This document shows positions 1-10,239 of a stretch of DNA of 64,000 nucleotides, piece by piece. This stretch comes from Warburgia ugandensis. Its lineage: Eukaryota > Streptophyta > Magnoliopsida > Canellales > Canellaceae. The position numbers and the translations under genes are program-made. The notes under the pieces were generated by a model. It was not told where the DNA came from. It searched no databases and saw only the letters and a program-made list of their open reading frames with translations. Every line of letters starts with the position of its first letter. Position 1 is the stretch's first letter. Location of the stretch: the NCBI GenBank assembly GCA_035236585.1, contig CP141132.1:24697445-24761444 (forward strand), in the 5' to 3' direction.

Positions 1-363
1 AGGATGGGAAACATGAAAAAGTTGCTCATCAGGGAAAGTGTCTTTAATTGGCAACTCATCTAAAGGCTCTGTTAGGACTAAGCGAGACAAATAGTCAGCT
101 ACCACATTCTCTATTCCCTTTTTATCTTTTATTTCAATGTCAAACTCTTGGAGTAGGAGAATCCATCTAATTAGTCTAGGCTTAGCATCTTTCTTAGAAA
201 GAAGATACTTGAGGGCTGAATGGTCAGTGAATATGACTATTTTAGATCCAACCAAGTAAGACCTGAATTTATCCAATGCGAAGACAGCTGCTAAGAGTTC
301 TTTCTCCGTAGTAGAATAGTTCATTTGGGTGCTATTTAAGGTCCTACTGGCATAGTAGATGAC
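1..363 (-). pseudogene. RNase H domain of E1 pol (partial, runs off window)
   Basis: The minus-strand reading frame continues the RT frame after one TAA stop near 361-363. It shows [10 protein letters not shown], the [10 protein letters not shown] motif, [10 protein letters not shown], then [11 protein letters not shown] with the catalytic Asp of the RNase H fold. [11 protein letters not shown] follows at the start of the connection towards integrase. RNase H degrades the RNA strand during reverse transcription. The frame is open from the stop to the window edge, so decay here is light. The stop replaces the residue before VIYYA, usually a His in related elements (from memory of the family). 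This is inactive by context, since the polyprotein is broken upstream. Confidence 0.85.
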
Positions 364-1314
364 TTATGGCTTCTTTTCTTTTCTCTGTCCTAGTACAGCT
401 CCTACAGCATAGTCACTGGCATCACACATGATTTCAAAGGGTAGACTCCAATTAGGTAGCTGCATGATAGGTGCGGTGGTCAACTTGTCTTTCAACTTTA
501 TAAAAGCTTCTTGACAATCCTCAGTCCACTCATAAGGAGTATCCTTTGTGAGGAGATAACATAATGGTCTAGATATTGCACTAAAACCTTTAATGAACCT
601 CCTATAGCATCCTGCATGACCTAGGAAAGAGCGAATGTCCCTAATAGATTTTGGAATGGGTAGATTGGAAATTAGATCAACTTTAGCTCTATCTACCTCT
701 ATACCTTTAGATGACATAATGTGACCTAAGACAATTCCCTTAGGAACCATGAAATGACATTTTTCCCAATTAAGCACTAGGTTCTTTTCTTTACAACGAG
801 TTAAGACTTTTCTTAGATTTTTAAGACATGTTTCAAATGAATTATCGAAAACAAAAAAGTCGTCCATGAAAACCTCTAAAATTCTCTCCACCATATCATT
901 GAAAATGCTTAACATGCAACGTTGAAATGTGGTGGGAGCATTACATAATCCAAATGGCATTCTTTTGTAAGCAAAAGTGCCAAAAGGACATGTAAATGAG
1001 GTCTTTTCCTGATCCTCAGGTGCAATTTCTATTTGGTTATACCCTGAATAACCATCTAAGAAATAATAGTACTGATGTCCTGCAACCCTTTCTAACATTT
1101 GATCAACGAAGGGCAAAGGAAAATGGTCCTTCCTTGTAACAGCATTCAACTTTCGATAGTCGATACACATACGCCAACCAGTAGTAACCCTGGTAGGGAT
1201 CAATTCATTGTTGGCGTTAGTTATTACTGTCACTCCAGACTTCTTTGGAACCACCTGAGTAGGACTTACCCATTTGCTATCACTTATGGGATAGATGATT
1301 CCCACATAAAGCAA
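364..1314 (-). pseudogene. Reverse transcriptase of E1 (Athila-type pol fragment)
   Basis: A 316-residue open frame covers the RT palm and fingers and the start of the connection. Landmarks in order are GIIYPISDSKWVSP, VVPKKSG, IDYRKLN, DHFPLPFVDQMLERVAG, the FMDDFFVF catalytic box (853-870), LGHIMSSKGIEVD, FLGHAGCYRRFI, and the RNase H entry FEIMCDASDYAVGAVLGQ. The FMDD aspartates are present, so the catalytic core looks sound. The frame opens at a Met that comes from LLYVGIIYP, where relatives have LLDAGIIYP, so it is not a genuine start. It is the broken continuation of a polyprotein. The frame is shifted relative to protease, and about 575 bp of linker seen in E4 is missing just upstream. 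It ends at a stop before VIYYAS. Confidence 0.9.
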
Positions 1315-1316
1315 CT

Positions 1317-1662
1317 TTAGGACAGTTTCATGACACCATTTCTACAGTTGATTAAGGCATTGAACGTAGCCAAAAATGGTCGTCCCAAGATGACTGGTAT
1401 TTCATTCTTCTCATTCACCACCGATTGTGTATCTAGAACTAGAAAATCGACAGGGAAACAAAATTGTTCTACCTGGACTAACACATCCTCTATTACCCCT
1501 CTCGGTATTTTTATAGAACGGTCAGCTAGCTGGAGCATAGTAGATGTAGGTTTTAGTTCACCCAGTCCTAACTGCTCGTATACCGAGTATGGTAATAGAT
1601 TTACACTAGATCCTAAATCAAGAAGAGCTTGGTTAATCTTGTAGCTGCCAATAATGCAAGTA
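1317..1662 (-). pseudogene. Aspartic protease of E1
   Basis: The minus-strand translation gives LLDLGSSVNLLPYSVYEQLG, which carries the retroviral-type Asp-Leu-Gly active-site loop (about 1599-1630). LQLADRSIKIPRGVIEDVLV, FPVDFLVLDT and VILGRPFLATFNALINCRNG follow, then MKLS and a stop. The protease would mature the gag-pol polyprotein in the virus-like particle. The active site aspartate is intact. The frame stops at 1317-1319, where relatives continue into a long linker before RT. Here RT follows within a few bases in another frame, which I interpret as an internal deletion. Confidence 0.87.
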
Positions 1663-2503
1663 AGAGTGGGGCAACCAGGATCTTTCTACTTTGGTAGTGT
1701 ATGGTGTTGAAGAATAGAACTAACACATTCGATCAAAAATGCCTTCTTCTGGACATTCAATTTTCTCTTTATGGTGCATAAGTCTTTTAAGAATTTGGCA
1801 TATGATGGGATTTGTTTTATAGCATCTAAGTTCGGTATGTTGATCTTGACTTGCTTGAAAATCTCTAAAATCTCATCATTAGAAGTAGACTTTGGGGCTT
1901 GACGCAACCTTTGAGGAAATGGAGCAGGAATAGGACATGGATCAACAGGTGAAACAGGGTCCTTTTGTTTAGAGTTTTCTTTAACTTTCGTGGATTTTTC
2001 TACCTTTTCAGTCTTTTGAGGCTCATCTTTCTGAATTCTTTTACCACTCCTAAGAATAGTAACAGCCTTAGTTTGTTCCATGGTAGAGCTAGATGTTCAT
2101 CAGATGCATTAATGCTAACCGCATGCACTCCCTTAGGATTTGCTTGTGGTTGAGCTGGAAACTTTCCTTTTTCCATACTTTGCATCATTTGACTCGTCAT
2201 ATTTTTTAATTCATTCACAGAATTTTCTAATTGAGAAATTTTCTTCTCCTGGTTCTAAGTAACTTGATTATCCTCAACATGCCTTTTAGGTGGGGGCAAG
2301 TAAGGTCCAGAAGGAGGTTGATGAGTTTGATAAGGTAAGGTAAGAAGTCCTTAGTTTTGTTGATGAGGTTGATATTGTCCTGGTTGTGGAACATTAGAAG
2401 TAGGTCCATTTTTCCAACTAAAGTTTGGATGGTTTCTCCAATTGGGATTATAAGTCTCTGAATATGGGGAGAAAGGTCTTTTATATGTGTTAAGTGCATT
2501 GGC
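1663..2503 (-). pseudogene. Gag C-terminus / gag-protease linker of E1, frameshifted
   Basis: The segment between the CCHC knuckle and protease is readable only in pieces from different frames. The best piece (2081-1686) has AVTILRSGK, a charged Lys/Glu stretch, then APFPQRLRQ, IFKQVKINIPNLDAIKQIP, SYAKFLKDLCTIKRKLNVQK and a final VSSILQHH. This succession is diagnostic for the gag-protease junction of Athila-like plant elements and recurs in decayed form in E5 (50250-50740) and E4 (59240-59485). The upstream part (2227-2503) is a Gln/Pro/Asn-rich spacer without a recognisable domain. Frames shift at least twice, so gag and protease can no longer be one protein. Confidence 0.8.
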
Positions 2504-3678
2504 CTAATCATGAAGTACATCTTGAAAAGCAGGGATTGTAGGACATTCCTGAGTAAGATGTGATGTACTTTCACAAATGCTACACACTTGTTCTTCTTTA
2601 TTTGAGTTTTTCTTTCCCATTTCTACGGCTTCTACTTTTCTTGCTAGGGATGCTACTTTGGCATTAATATCATCTTTTTCAGACATAGCATACATGCCTC
2701 CCCTAGCATGGGTGTATTGGGCTTAGGTCTATCTGTATGTTCTATTCTTTCTGAGTCAGCCCAGGTTTGTACACTTTTAGCTAGCCATTCCAAATACTCT
2801 TCCACCTCATTTGGTTGTTTGTTGAGAAAATTACAATTACACATCATCTCTACAAACTGGCGCATGTCAGAATTTAGTCCTTCATAAAAGAAGCTGATGA
2901 TGCACCATGGTTCATAACCATGATGTGGGCAAGTGAGTTGTAGTTCTTTGAACCTTTCCCAGTATTGATAGAATGATTCTTTATCCTTTTGGGTAAAGTT
3001 CATTATCTTGCGGCGAAGCGTATTTGTTTTATGGGTAGGGAAAAATTTCTTTAAGAATTCCCTAGTCATTTCATTCCAGGTTCTTATGGAACCTGATGGC
3101 AGTGCATTAAACCACATTTTTGCTTTTTTCTTTAAAGAGAAAGGAAAAATTTTAAGCCTGACAGCATCTAGACCTATATTTTGTGTTCGTTGGGTGCTAC
3201 ATACCTCATCAAATTCTTTAAGGTGCAAATAAGGACTCTCACTATCTAGACCATGGAATTTGGGAAGTAATTGGATTACTCCCATTTTTAATTCTAACGC
3301 ACTAGCATTTTGAGGAAGAATTACACAGGATGGTGTGCTGGTACGTGTAGGCTGAAGGTAGTCTTTTAAAGTTCTACCACAAAAGTTTTGATGACCCTCA
3401 ATATTATCATCCCCATGTTCACTCTGTTGGTCCCATTCCCTATTGTGTCTTCTCCAATCTCTATTTGGTTGATGATTATTCCTCCTTGGTGGAGGTTGAT
3501 ATTCATCATCCATCAAGGGTGGTGGATCCTCATTCATGATGAGTGGAGCCCCTTGACTTTCATGGGGTGAATTACCCCTTGAGCATTGATCAGTCATAGA
3601 TGTGGCCTGATCTTGCTGTATGTCTTTTTGGTCGTACTTGACTAACCTTCCGGTTTTGTCGCGTCTCCAAAAGTGCAT
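2504..3678 (-). pseudogene. Gag of E1 (retrotransposon gag domain plus CCHC knuckle)
   Basis: A 341-residue frame (3678-2653) starts at a Met just after the leader. The first ~120 residues are polar and probably disordered, with many Gln, Pro and Arg. The capsid-like gag domain follows: FHGLDSESPYLHLKEFDEVC, KIFPFSLKKKAKMWFNALP, WNEMTREFLKKFFPTHKTN, FTQKDKESFYQYWERFKELQ, CPHHGYEPWCIISFFYEGL. A shifted frame (2695-2504) then carries a zinc knuckle, C-x2-C-x4-H-x4-C, at about 2542-2583. Gag packages the element RNA. The frame switch near 2653-2695 separates capsid from knuckle, so this copy is broken. The equivalent region of E5 lies at 46955-47614 on the plus strand. Confidence 0.87.
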
Positions 3679-4868
3679 ACAAGGGAAGCTTCTTTTTGTT
3701 TTTTGTTTTTTTTCTTTGAGAAAACTAACCTAAATGATGCAACCTAGCTTCTAGAATGATGTGCAAACAAAAGGGCACACTCAAATAATCCTAAGGCTAA
3801 TAAGCAGCAATATATTTGATTTTCTTGATTTTCTGTGGGGAAGATGCTTTTATTAGCCTAGACTAGTGCTCCTCCTCTCTTTAGGGGTTGATTACTGCTT
3901 ACCAATTAGGTTCTAACTAAGGTGGTTAATACAACCCTCCTGTAAGGAGGCGTTTAAACCTCAACAAACATCAATTGGAGGTGGGGGAAGAGCGAGGCTC
4001 TATTAGATAACCCCCAATAACCACAGTGATCAAAAGCCACTGGACTGACAGTAAATTGCGTCCTATTAAGAGGGTCCTACGAGCATGTGATGGCCCTATA
4101 GGTTTCTTCTGATTGATTTTAAATTATCGTGAAAGGAAGGTTTGCGCGCTTGAGGTGATTATCCTAAGTGGGCCAAGAGGTGGTGATGAAATCCACCCTT
4201 GATCTTATGGGGGTAGGGTGCCCTTACTAATTAATTTTCACACACCATAGCAATTTGATCAGCATATAAGTCACCTTAAAACATTAAACATGCCCCAAGA
4301 ATGCAATTAAAAGCAGTAAACTAATGCAAAATCCTAAAATGCAACAATTATAAAAGATGATTCTATATGAATTACACTACCAAACAATGCAAATTATTCT
4401 AAATGCAAACCCTAATCTAGGAAATAAATGAGTGAGGAAACTCACAGTGGGGTTTCTGATGAAGATCAAGTGTGGGCCACCTTATCCCACACTTGCCCTG
4501 TATTATGCAACCCTTTAAAATTTAAAATGGAAATTGCAATTTACAAGAATCCTCACTACAAGTTTCACTCAAAAGAAAAAAGAAAGTCCTATTCTAGGAA
4601 AGCAGGGAAGTTTCCATTTTGGTGAAGATCCACTTGCCAAATTCCTCCACTTTCCTATTTCCTAAAAAATAAAATTAGAAATTAGTACCAAATTCAGGAA
4701 ACAAGGTGATTATGCCCTAAAAAAAATTGAAAAATGCACCTAAAATTTCCTAAAATGCTAAAAATTGCAATGCCTAATTTTATGTATTTTTCTGGATTTT
4801 TTTGATTTTTTTAAAATTTTTAAAATTTTGGATTTTTTAATTAAATTTTATGAAAACTCCTTTGCAAG
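3679..4868 (-). other. Untranslated leader of E1
   Basis: About 1.2 kb lies between the primer site and the gag start. No frame is open over a useful length and the 3' part is very AT-rich (4690-4860). The middle (3840-4260) contains blocks that reappear in the leader of E5 (about 40800-41300, plus strand) and, unexpectedly, inside solo LTR S1 (44420-44665). Such long leaders are usual in Athila-like elements and may hold packaging signals; that role is inference. Confidence 0.75.
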
Positions 4869-4886
4869 TCCCCGGCCACGGCGCCA
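4869..4886 (-). promoter_or_regulatory. Primer binding site of E1 (tRNA-Asp)
   Basis: On the minus strand it reads TGGCGCCGTGGCCGGGGA, complementary to the 3' end of plant tRNA-Asp at 17 of 18 positions. It sits six bases inside the LTR end and fixes the orientation of E1 as minus. It would prime minus-strand DNA synthesis. Confidence 0.9.
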
Positions 4887-4892
4887 AAAACT

Positions 4893-6943
4893 TGTTGATT
4901 GTTTTACAGCTAGTGCACGGGCTATTGCAGTGTAGCTTATGCAAGTACGGGTTGATCCCACGAGGACTTGATTTAAAATGGAGTTTTCAATAAAATCTAA
5001 TTATTTAAAATTAAAAATAAATCACTCAAAATTACTGGAATGATTAAAATGAGAATTAATGTTCAGATCTAATAAACTTCTCATAAATACAAAATTTCCA
5101 ATTCTTAAAGAAAACAAACAAAATCAAATAATGAGAAAAAAAACTACTTTTCTAGATCAATATTCATCAAAATATTCAGTTCTGGTCTTCTAAAATCTAA
5201 TCTGACTTTACAAATATCTTCAATATGTTCTTGATTAGTGATCCATCGGTCGGATTTGTCAGATTCCTTAAAATGGTCAAGATATGGGCTAAAGTGTGAT
5301 TTCAAGATTTGGACGGGTCAGATTGATTTTTGGATTTCAGATCTAAGATCAGAAGCATTGGTTATTTCTAGGGATATCCTAAGAATGAACCTGTAAAATT
5401 AATTTGAAATCAGAGAAGAAACGAAGGAGAAATCGAGGATTTTGTTTTGATTAAGGCTAACCCGTTGATAGGTTAGCCTTAAATGATCTGGTAGAGATTA
5501 GGCAGTTCCTGGATAAGAAAAATGCAGATAAAACAGAACCGGGATAAACTGGGACACAGATGGAATTAAAAAGGGGACACAGATGGAATTAAAAAAGGGA
5601 CACAGATGGACTTAAAAGAAAAGGACAGAATTGTAATTGCTTTTAAAGAGAGGGCAGAATTGTAATTTTGGTTAAAATCTGGTTTTTAAGAGAAAAACTA
5701 GACAAACCCGATGGAGAAAGTGGGGAAGAAGGAGGAGAAGGGAGGAGAAGAAAAGAGGAAAAGAGAAAAGGAGGAGAGAAAGAGGAAAGGAAGGAAAACC
5801 CGTTTTGGGTTTCCTTCCCCGGAATGTCTGACACCATGAAAAAACCCGACGATAGTGAAAGTTGCCGGAACCGAGGAGCGTGAGAGAGAGAGGGAGAGCC
5901 GAAGTGTGCGAAGCAGGCCGGTGAAGATGGAGGACGCTTGAGCTTTCTCGGGCACGGGGAAGATGACGCCTGGGAAGTCCAGCCAGTGACAAGGAATCTG
6001 GTGAAGGAGTCAAGTACGATAATGCAGAGGTGCTGGTGTAGGCCGCCCGGATTGGTCTGGGCGGTGATGGGTTTTGCTGGACTGGGTGGTGATGACCTAG
6101 AGAAGGATCCGGATGGGGGTGCGGTCCGGCTGGGAGGAGAAAAAGCGCTGGGCAAGGGGATGATCTGTCCAGCCAAAGAGGAGAAAGATGAGAGAAAGAG
6201 AGAGTGGAGTGAATGAGAGAGATTGGGTATGGTGAGAATGCGGTTGACAAAGAGGGAGGAGAAGAGAAGAGAATGGGCTGTGTACGGTTGGGAAAGAGAG
6301 TAGAGGAAGAATGGGACGTGAGGAGTAGAAGGTGAGAAGAGAGAGTGGAGAGAATGAGAGGTAGGGGAGAAAAAGAAGTTGGGTACGTGAGAATGAGGAA
6401 AGGAAAAAGAAAAAGGAAAGAAGGAAAAAGGAAGAAAAAGGAAAGAAGGAAAAAGAAAAAAGGAAAAAGGAAAAGGAGAAGGAAAAGGAAAGAAAGAAAA
6501 GAGAAAAAGGAAGGGAAAAAGGAAAAAGGAAAAAGAAAGAAAAGAGAAAAGGAAGAAAAGGAAAGAAAGAAGTGGGGGAAGGAGTTGCCCTTTACATGTT
6601 CTTTCCATTTTGTCCATGATTTCTATTCTATCCATCTCCATGGGTGATCTGGTCCATCCATTGCCCTTTAAGATGATCTGCACCATTATCTTTTAATCAC
6701 AGCCGTCCGTGCGTCCTTTGGTTGATCTGCAAAAGAATAGACTAAATTAGACTCATCTGAACCCTACATTAGTCATCTAATGAGCTCTAATGATCATCTG
6801 ACCATTGATTTTGACAAATTAAGGTTTGAATGGTCAATTGGATTTATATTCAAAATCAAGCTAAGTTTTGTAAAATTGAACGGTTAGATGATCTAATTGA
6901 ACGCTAAATTAGGAGAATTTTGACCAAAATTAAACACTTAACA
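4893..6943 (-). repeat. 5' LTR of E1 (about 2.05 kb)
   Basis: The LTR begins, on the minus strand, with TGTTAAGTGTTTAATTTTGG at 6943 and ends with AACAATCAACA at 4893, next to the primer site, so the TG...CA ends are clear. A related LTR on the plus strand spans 9700-10239 plus 19198-20897. The long open frames on both strands here (for example 5643-6686, rich in Ser, Phe and Pro) result from purine/pyrimidine strand bias and are not genes. The LTR should contain promoter and polyadenylation signals, but I could not point to a convincing TATA box. Confidence 0.87.
6340..6600 (+). repeat. Polypurine low-complexity tract in the E1 LTR
   Basis: About 250 bases are almost exclusively A and G on the plus strand, made of imperfect GAAAAAGGAAAG-like units. 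A second, shorter purine-rich run covers 5700-5800. The strand bias creates spurious open frames on both strands. Confidence 0.85.
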
Positions 6944-7436
6944 GTGTGCATTCTTATGGTGCATTTGCAAGGCGTGTCTTAGTCACCATCATCATCTAGA
7001 TAGGAATGGTTTGGATGGTGTGATCTCGATCGCCCATCTTTTTTTGTCCCAATCTCCGATCTAGATCATCAGATAATTATTGATTTAATGGATATTAGGG
7101 TTTTGAGTCCCATGGTTCTATTAAACGGCTCAGATTTCGCATTTGAGTTATCCTTGCTATGGTTCCCATCTGAGCTAGTCAGATAGGTTCAGTGATAGGT
7201 TGCTAGTCAAAAAATGCAATTAGAATGGTGAAGGGTGGGGTACCTGGGTTAGGTGGTGGGAAGGTCGAGTAGCTGGGTGTTTCCCATGGTGCCAAAGACA
7301 AGAAAAAGTAGGGGCCAATAGGGAGTGTTGGTGATGAGCTACTGGAGAGAGTAAGAGGGGGACAATGGAAGTAAGGCAAAAGGAGTGGGGTGCATGCAAG
7401 TGCTGGCTAGAGAGGGTAGAAGAAAAAAATGGGGAA

Positions 7437-7501
<65 letters not shown>

Positions 7502-8002
7502 GCTGCTGTCGTTGGCTAGCTACCTTATGCGGTATTGGAGGAGAGAGGGGTCGCTGTTGTTAGTAGGGATGGGGGACTAACTTAAAATTTATTTATTTAT
7601 TATTATTTTAATCATTAGTTGTCATAAATGCGGGTAATTATTATGTTTAATTTCGTGAAGTTTAAACCTTGCATTTATGGCTGTCTTTTCTATCTCATGA
7701 TTATGTGTCACTTCATGTGGTTTCCACTTGAAGTCAATTTACTATATTGTCCACTTATTTTATTTAAATAAATATTTTAATTAAAAATTACAAATTTTTT
7801 GTTCAAACTCTACTTTTGACATAATTAGGGTTGTTGTATTCGTTTTTTTGAGATCAGTCCAATTATTAAGGTTTCAACACTTATTTGACTTCTATAAAAT
7901 GCTCATTTATTGAAACTTCAAAACTAAAAATTCTATTTTATCCTTTCTTTGCAATAAAAAATAAATTACATAAAATAAACTTTTAAAATTTAGGTTATTA
8001 CA
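6944..8002 (-). mobile_element. Chromovirus-like LTR fragment, cut by E1
   Basis: The right end reads, on the minus strand, TGTAATAACCTAAATTTT, resembling the TGTAATRYCC starts of the E2 and E3 LTRs. The left end stops where the E1 LTR begins at 6943, so E1 probably inserted into this LTR. The interior has a GA microsatellite and no gene. No polypurine tract or primer site of its own is clear, so it could be a solo LTR or an LTR end. Family assignment rests on the terminus only. Confidence 0.45.
7441..7497 (+). repeat. (GA)n microsatellite, about 57 bp
   Basis: Perfect GA dinucleotide run. It creates the Arg-Glu repeat of a spurious open frame at 7365-7580. Confidence 0.98.
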
Positions 8003-9273
8003 TTTCTAACCCAAACTCTTTAGCTTTCCCATTAGAAATCCAACATGATTTTCCCTTATTTCAAGATTTCATCTCAGCCTTAAAGTCTCCACATTCTAGC
8101 CCATGAAACACAAGTTTCCTAATCTATTTGGGACATGTTTCTTGTAGCTACACTCCACTTAAAACTCCCTTTCTAATCTCTTCAAATTTTTACTAGATGC
8201 CTATTTCTTTTGTGGTTATCCCAAAAAGAATGGTAAAAACATTACCAAGTGTTTTGGACTCTATACCAAAGTCTCTCACACACACTTAGCATTACCATCT
8301 AAGCAATTCAAATTCGCTGGTATATATAAGCAAAAATAATATACTTATTGAAATAAAAAGTTATGGTATTATAGGAAAGCTTTTGCATAGTGACTGTACA
8401 AGGCCATTATGTGATTGTAAAGCTTATATGGTCAAAACTTGAAGCTCAAAATTTTGAAATTGCCCTTGATTGTTCTTTAATTTATTACTTAAGCCACCCG
8501 CAATTTCTATATGTAGGAGGTTTTTTAAACTCATTTTCAGCAATGAAAAAATATGGAAGAGTCTAATCTTAGATATTTTCTTGCATTTTTATTTTTATTT
8601 CATAGTCATCTCTCTCTGTCTCTTTGTCTCTCTGTCTCTGTCTCTCTAATTTTAGGTTTCTTCTTCCATGTAGTGGGGAACATGGAGCCTTTTCTCAAGA
8701 AAAACTCTAGTGTAATTTTAAGAGGTTTCCTTGTTCCCTGAAGGGAAGAACTCCAATTCTTGCACTACACTGGGCACACGAATTAAATTCCTTATAGGGT
8801 AGTGGAATTTCTACCCTAGGAAACCTCTTTTTACTAATTTTCTACCCACTTTATTGCATTTAGGATATAGAACTAGGATCATGATTGGAATCTCTCTCTA
8901 TTGGAACTTTTAAGGGGGTTTTCTAATTAAATTTCCTCTTAGATATCGTAAATTGCGCACAAGATCACTCTCTTTCTTTCATGCAAGGGATTAATGGAAT
9001 CTCTAACTCCCCCTTTGATAAGAAAGGAGGATTTTAAACCTTAGAAGAAAGATTTTCCTTCCTTCAATATAATTTTCCTTGAGTACTTTCTTCAGTATAA
9101 TTCCCTTTATTTACATTTTCTCCTGCCATCTTTCTTTGAGTCATAAGATGAAACCCCAAGTATTCTAATGGAGAAATGTGGGTTTCTAGGAATATAGCTT
9201 TGTAGGTTTGTTTTATGAAAGTTGAAATTCAAGGATGGGAACTCTTGAAATAATACATAGATTCCCTAGAGTT
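8003..9273. other. Unassigned AT-rich sequence
   Basis: I see no coding region, RNA gene or recognisable repeat family here. There is a short TCTCTCTG/TCTGTCTC microsatellite at about 8608-8648. It could be the 3' interior of the element whose LTR end lies at 8002, or older non-repetitive DNA. No protein trace supports either view. Confidence 0.5.
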
Positions 9274-9630
9274 TCGAAACCTATGAAATATAGTAAATAT
9301 TGTGAAGGCAAATGTAGTAGGGATTGTGAACTGGACGGTAAACAACTTGCTTTCGGAAGATATGACACCAAAAGTTGTAGAGCTAGTCGTCTTTCATATC
9401 AAGTCATTGAAACAGTGTGTCGGGCTACAATCATACAATTTCATCATGCTATGAGCAAACAATTCTAAAGAAATTGTAAGATATAGGTAAGATTTTTAGC
9501 AGTTCTCCTTATTACCGAGAAATCTACATAAGTGAGAATGGGAAGAGGAAAAGGAAATCATATGGGTTGGATTGCTCTTGTGTCCATGAGACAAATCCCA
9601 TTCGAAATGGATGGTTTGACAAACCTTAAA
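9274..9630 (+). pseudogene. rpl16: Mitochondrial rps3-rpl16 fragment in the nucleus (NUMT-like)
   Basis: The plus-strand frame reads MKYSKYCEGKCSRDCELDGK, then QLAFGRYDTKSCRASRLSYQ and IIQFHHAMSKQF. A stop follows at 9466-9468, and the same frame continues with RNCKI, VRMGRGKGNHMGWIALVS and IPFEMDG. This is the plant mitochondrial form of ribosomal protein L16, a large-subunit protein, with its usual residue order (recalled, not searched). In another frame just upstream, FETYEI and a stop match the C-terminus of mitochondrial rps3, whose end overlaps rpl16 in plant mitochondria. That overlap argues for transfer of organelle DNA rather than of a nuclear rpl16 gene. Several internal stops (at expected Arg and Trp codons) make it a pseudogene. 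Homology fades after about 9630. The upstream Met at 9235 is outside the organelle-like part. Confidence 0.8.
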
Positions 9631-9699
9631 TTCACAATTATTAAAAGAGTGTAGGCTAAAGAAAGATCTATTCACATGATTGTTGTTTGAAAGAGGGGA

Positions 9700-10239
9700 T
9701 GCTAAGCATTTAATTTTGGATAAAATACCCCTGCTTTAGCATATTTAATTAGATCGTCCAATCACTCAATTTTGTAATTTTTTAATTGAATGTGCAATTT
9801 AGCTCCAATTGATCATCCAATCGTTGATTTGTAAAATATAACAATCAAATGATAACTAGGAGCTAATCAGATGATTAAAGTATGATCAAGATGACTCTAA
9901 TTGAGTTTTGTATGGTGCAGATCAACCATATTAGGAATTGAATGGATTGAATTGAATCAATGGATTAGATCATATTAAGGACCAAAAGGTCACATGGGTC
10001 CCATGATATAAGATGGACATGCCTAAAGGAATAAGAAATAAAATCCTGTAGATCATTACCATGACTTATGGTAGAAAGAATCTTGGATGTTTGCTTTCTA
10101 GAAAGAAGAAGAGGGCCCACATTAAGGAGGAAGGTGGACAAAAGCTCAAAGAAAAGGGCACCTAAAATGGGAAAGATCGATCAAAGGAGGACTGAAGAAG
10201 GAAATCTTACTAGGAATGAATAAATTAGAAGGGGAAATC
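9700..10239 (+). repeat. Athila-type LTR on plus strand, left part
   Basis: It starts with TGCTAAGCATTTAATTTTGG after GAAAGAGGGGA, which resembles a polypurine tract. The following 300 bp align by eye with the start of the E1 LTR read on the minus strand, for example TTAATTAGATCGTCCAATCA and GTGCAGATCAACC. It is interrupted at 10239 by E2 and resumes at 19198; both parts together are about 2.24 kb, close to the 2.05 kb of the E1 LTR. The purine-rich tract suggests a 3' LTR, while a weak primer site after the right end suggests a 5' LTR. I cannot decide. Confidence 0.75.

Larger units (their letters stand above)
1..6943 (-). mobile_element. E1: Athila-type Ty3/gypsy retrotransposon, 5' part
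   Basis: Read on the minus strand, the order is 5' LTR (6943-4893), tRNA-Asp primer binding site, 1.2 kb leader, gag with one CCHC knuckle, aspartic protease, RT and RNase H, then the window edge. This is the order of a Ty3/gypsy element. The RT flanks and the tRNA-Asp primer site point to the Athila branch of non-chromovirus elements. Integrase and the 3' LTR must lie left of position 1. It is the best preserved coding element of the window, yet it carries frame breaks in gag-protease, a missing protease-RT linker near 1316-1322 and a stop between RT and RNase H, so it is a dead copy. The 5 bases right of the LTR (6944-6948) are GTGTG; the matching duplication would be outside the window. 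Confidence 0.88.

Noticed and set aside
5643..6686. 347-residue open frame and overlapping frames on both strands in the E1 LTR
   Set aside because: Ser/Phe/Pro-rich or Lys/Glu/Arg-rich translations produced by polypyrimidine/polypurine DNA inside an LTR; no domain, and open frames occur on both strands at once.
7365..7580. Frame with a long Arg-Glu repeat
   Set aside because: Produced by the (GA)n microsatellite.
8553..8741. Short frame with a hydrophobic start resembling a signal peptide
   Set aside because: Hydrophobicity comes from a T/C-rich microsatellite; no homologue recognised and no supporting context.
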